In this document: positions 61,676-64,000 of the stretch, one piece after another | Layout: each line of letters begins with the position of its first letter | How positions within the stretch are numbered: the first letter of the stretch is position 1 | Source: Salinispora tropica CNB-440 | GTDB taxonomy: Bacteria; Actinomycetota; Actinomycetes; Mycobacteriales; Micromonosporaceae | NCBI RefSeq assembly: GCF_000016425.1 | Contig: NC_009380.1 | Span: 4,840,144 to 4,904,143, forward strand | Length of the DNA stretch: 64,000 nucleotides | Direction: 5' to 3' | Notes under the pieces: generated by a model | What the model was told of the DNA's origin: nothing | Database searches by the model: none | What the model saw: only the letters and a program-made list of their open reading frames with translations | Made by a program: the position numbers and the translations under genes

Positions 61676-63700
61676 ATGATCAGCAGACTTCTGGTCGCCA
61701 ACCGGGGCGAGATCGCTCGCCGGATCTTCACCACCTGCCGGGCGCTCGGGATCGAGACGGTCGCCGTGCACTCCGACGCGGACGCCGACGCGCCCTTCGT
61801 CACCGAGGCTGACCACGCTGTCCGGCTGCCCGGGAACACGCCTGCCGAGACGTACCTGCGGATCGACCTCGTCCTGGCCGCGGCCCGGCGGGCCGGCGCG
61901 GACGCCGTGCACCCGGGCTACGGCTTCCTCGCCGAGAACGCCGAGTTCGCCACGGCGGTCACCGACGCCGGGCTGGCCTGGGTCGGGCCACCGGCCAAGG
62001 CGATCGCCGCGATGGGGGACAAACTGGCGGCGAAGACGCTGCTCGCCGAGGCCGACGTCCCCATGCTGCCCAGTTGGACCGAGGCCGACCAGGTCAACGG
62101 TTTCCCGGTGCTGGTCAAGGCAGCCGCCGGAGGTGGTGGGCGGGGCATGCGGGTGGTCCGCGCCGCCGACGGTCTCACCGACGCCGTCGCCAGCGCCCGC
62201 CGCGAGGCGGCCTCCGCGTTCGGCGACGGCACCGTCTTCATCGAGCGGTACGTCGAACGCGGCCGCCATGTCGAGGTGCAGATCCTGGGCGACCAGTTCG
62301 GGACGGTGCTGGCCCTTGGCGCACGGGACTGCTCGATCCAGCGCCGCCACCAGAAGATCGTCGAGGAGGCGCCGGGCGTGCTCGCGCCCGAGGTGCGCCA
62401 GCGACTCCACGAGGCGGCGGTGGCCGCCGGCCGGGCGGTCGACTACGTCGGCGCGGGCACGGTCGAGTTCCTGCTCGCCCCGGACGGTGACATCTTCTTC
62501 CTGGAAATGAACACCCGCCTTCAGGTGGAGCATCCGGTGACCGAGCTGACCACCGGCCTGGACCTGGTCCGCCTGCAACTGCTCGTCGCCGAGGGCAACC
62601 CGCTGTCGATCGGTACGACCCCACCGGCCACCGGGCACGCGATCGAGGTACGCCTCTGCGCCGAGGACCCCGCCCAGGGGTACCGGCCGGCGACGGGCAC
62701 CCTGCACCGGTTCACGGTCCCCGGGGTGGCCACCGAGTTCGGGCCGCTGACCGGGGCGGGCCTGCGGCTGGACTCCGGCGTGACGGACGGCTCGGTGGTG
62801 GGCATCCACTACGACTCGATGCTCGCGAAGGTGATCGCCTGGGCGCCCACCCGGGGCGAGGCGGCCCGCGCGCTGGCCGGCGCACTGGCCCGGGCCGAGC
62901 TGCACGGTGTGGCCACCAACCGGGATCTGCTGGTACGCGTCCTGCGCAGCCCGGAGTTCGCCGCCGTTGACCTCGACACCGGCTTCCTGGACCGGCACCC
63001 CGAGGTCTTCGCGCCGCTGCTCGCCCCGGAGGAGCTTCCCGTGGCCGCGGTGGCGGCGGCGCTCGCCTCCGCCGCCGGCCGTCGGGCTGCCGCCCCGGTG
63101 CTGGCCGGGCTCCCCTCGGGCTGGCGCAACGTGCCCGCCTTCACGCAGGTCACCCGCTACGCCGAGCCGGACGGCGGGGAGCTGGAGGTGCGCTACCGCC
63201 TGGACCGCCGCGGCGCGCTCGTCGAGTGGTCGGTGGCATCGGGGGACGGCTCGTCCGCCGCCGACGACGACGCCGCGCCGGCCGGCGAGGCGCCGGCCCT
63301 CGCTCTGCGCGAGGCCCGCCCCGATCAGGTCGTCCTGGACGTCGCCGGGGTGCGGCGAACATACCGGGTACACCGGGTGGGCTCGGAGATCTTCGTGGAC
63401 GGCCCGGACGGCGCGGTGGTCCTGGCCGAGCTACCGCGCTTCCCGCTGCCCGGCGCGGAGCTGGCGGCCGGGTCACTGCTCGCGCCGCTGCCCGGCACGG
63501 TGACCCGGGTGCAGGTCGAGCTCGGCCAACGGGTCGCCGCCGGTGACCTGCTGCTGACTCTGGAAGCGATGAAGCTGGAGCACCCGGTGCTCGCCCCCAC
63601 CGACGGCGTGGTCGCCGAGCTGCCGGTACCCACCGGCGGCCAGGTCGAGACCGGCGCGGTGCTGGCCGTGGTCAACCCCGACGAGGAGGCACAACCATGA
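61676..63700 (+). CDS. Acyl-CoA carboxylase alpha subunit (biotin carboxylase/BCCP)
   Basis: 674 aa. Biotin carboxylase domain (LLVANRGEIARRIFTT, VLVKAAAGGGGRGMRVV, EMNTRLQVEHPVTE) and a C-terminal biotinyl domain with LEAMKLEHPV (biotinylated Lys633; AMKL rather than AMKM). Partner of the beta subunit 59 bp upstream. AAGGAG lies 12 nt before the ATG. Confidence 0.94.
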   Translation: MISRLLVANRGEIARRIFTTCRALGIETVAVHSDADADAPFVTEADHAVRLPGNTPAETYLRIDLVLAAARRAGADAVHPGYGFLAENAEFATAVTDAGLAWVGPPAKAIAAMGDKLAAKTLLAEADVPMLPSWTEADQVNGFPVLVKAAAGGGGRGMRVVRAADGLTDAVASARREAASAFGDGTVFIERYVERGRHVEVQILGDQFGTVLALGARDCSIQRRHQKIVEEAPGVLAPEVRQRLHEAAVAAGRAVDYVGAGTVEFLLAPDGDIFFLEMNTRLQVEHPVTELTTGLDLVRLQLLVAEGNPLSIGTTPPATGHAIEVRLCAEDPAQGYRPATGTLHRFTVPGVATEFGPLTGAGLRLDSGVTDGSVVGIHYDSMLAKVIAWAPTRGEAARALAGALARAELHGVATNRDLLVRVLRSPEFAAVDLDTGFLDRHPEVFAPLLAPEELPVAAVAAALASAAGRRAAAPVLAGLPSGWRNVPAFTQVTRYAEPDGGELEVRYRLDRRGALVEWSVASGDGSSAADDDAAPAGEAPALALREARPDQVVLDVAGVRRTYRVHRVGSEIFVDGPDGAVVLAELPRFPLPGAELAAGSLLAPLPGTVTRVQVELGQRVAAGDLLLTLEAMKLEHPVLAPTDGVVAELPVPTGGQVETGAVLAVVNPDEEAQP

Positions 63701-64000
63701 ACTTCGACCCCACCCCCGAGCAGGAGCAGCTCCGCGACGCCGTACGGGCGCTGGGCAAGCAGTACGGCCACCGGTATTTCGTGGAGAAGGCCAAGGCCGG
63801 CGAGCACACCACCGAGCTGTGGAACGAGGCCGGCGGGCTCGGCTACCTCGGCGTGAACATCCCGACCGAGTACGGCGGCGGGGGCGGTGGCATCACCGAA
63901 CTCGCCATCGTCTGCGAGGAGTTGGCCGCGGCCGGCTGTCCGCTGCTGCTGCTGGTGGTCTCCCCCGCGATCGTCGCGACAGTGATCAACCGACACGGCA
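63697..64000 (+). CDS. Acyl-CoA dehydrogenase (3' end beyond window)
   Basis: First 101 codons of a second acyl-CoA dehydrogenase (FDPTPEQEQLRDAVRALGKQY, ELWNEAGGLGYLGVNIPTEYGG, ELAIVCEELAAAG). ATGA overlap with the carboxylase gene (63697-63700), so part of the same operon. Cut by the window end. Confidence 0.9.
   Translation, partial: MNFDPTPEQEQLRDAVRALGKQYGHRYFVEKAKAGEHTTELWNEAGGLGYLGVNIPTEYGGGGGGITELAIVCEELAAAGCPLLLLVVSPAIVATVINRHG

Noticed and set aside
61499..63373. Long minus-strand open frame opposite the biotin carboxylase gene
   Set aside because: Mirror of a strongly conserved sense gene; no recognisable domain.

Overview
The window is high-GC actinobacterial chromosome, most likely Micromonosporaceae (Micromonospora/Salinispora type). 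The support is third-position G/C throughout, frequent GTG starts, Lsr2 beside clpC, MarP, a mycothiol-type DinB protein, a Crp/GlxR-type regulator, and the actinobacterial neighbourhoods panC-panD...nadB-nadC-coaX-lysS-lsr2-clpC and tilS-hpt-ftsH-folE...folP-folB-folK. No phage, insertion sequence, CRISPR array, rRNA or tRNA was found. Everything is from reading the sequence; no database search was run.

Layout. 0-2 kb: peptide deformylase, a double-ACT protein and mutY. 2-14 kb: a minus-strand housekeeping block (clpC, lsr2, lysS, coaX, nadC, nadB, a septum-formation-type lipoprotein, panD, panC, and a Rossmann/DUF2520 oxidoreductase that starts the pan operon). 14-16.5 kb: a two-gene plus-strand operon of a MidA/NDUFAF7-type methyltransferase and an orphan nuoD-like gene. 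In this NuoD the quinone-binding Tyr position carries Trp, and a Crp-like operator lies upstream. 16.5-24 kb: a membrane/disordered protein, an OpuC-type compatible-solute ABC transporter whose ATPase and permease genes diverge with two bases between start codons, an orphan RbsC-like permease and DUF3180. 24-25.7 kb: folK, folB, folP.

26-38.4 kb is the most unusual region. A plus-strand cluster of nine genes, plus one inward-facing gene, sits between folP and folE, which are neighbours in many other actinomycetes. It encodes a small two-helix protein (VirB2-like), a PrgI/VirB3-like protein, a VirB4/TraC-type ATPase, a polytopic VirB6/TrbL-like protein, a VirB8-like NTF2-fold protein, a fused lysozyme-like/M23 peptidoglycan hydrolase (VirB1-like), an unknown protein, an FtsK/EccC-like protein with degenerate nucleotide-binding motifs, and a coiled-coil membrane protein with an 18-bp tandem repeat. 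There is no relaxase, integrase or att site, so it reads as a chromosomally fixed type IV secretion-like envelope machine rather than a conjugative element. A promoter and a structured leader of about 180 nt precede it.

38.4-46.3 kb: folE, ftsH, hpt, tilS, a DUF2342-type zinc metalloprotease and a DacB-type PBP4, all minus strand. 46.3-55.6 kb: ppa, a mycosin-like S8 protease, a PAP2 phosphatase, marP, a CoA-type Nudix hydrolase, a TlpA-type thioredoxin, nth, a CapA lipoprotein, cbiZ and a Crp-family regulator. 55.7-64 kb: a TetR-controlled catabolic operon with stop/start overlaps (TIGR03084-type protein, AtuA, acyl-CoA dehydrogenase, biotin-dependent acyl-CoA carboxylase beta and alpha, and a second acyl-CoA dehydrogenase cut by the window end). 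It resembles acyclic-terpene (Atu) or leucine (Liu) catabolism.
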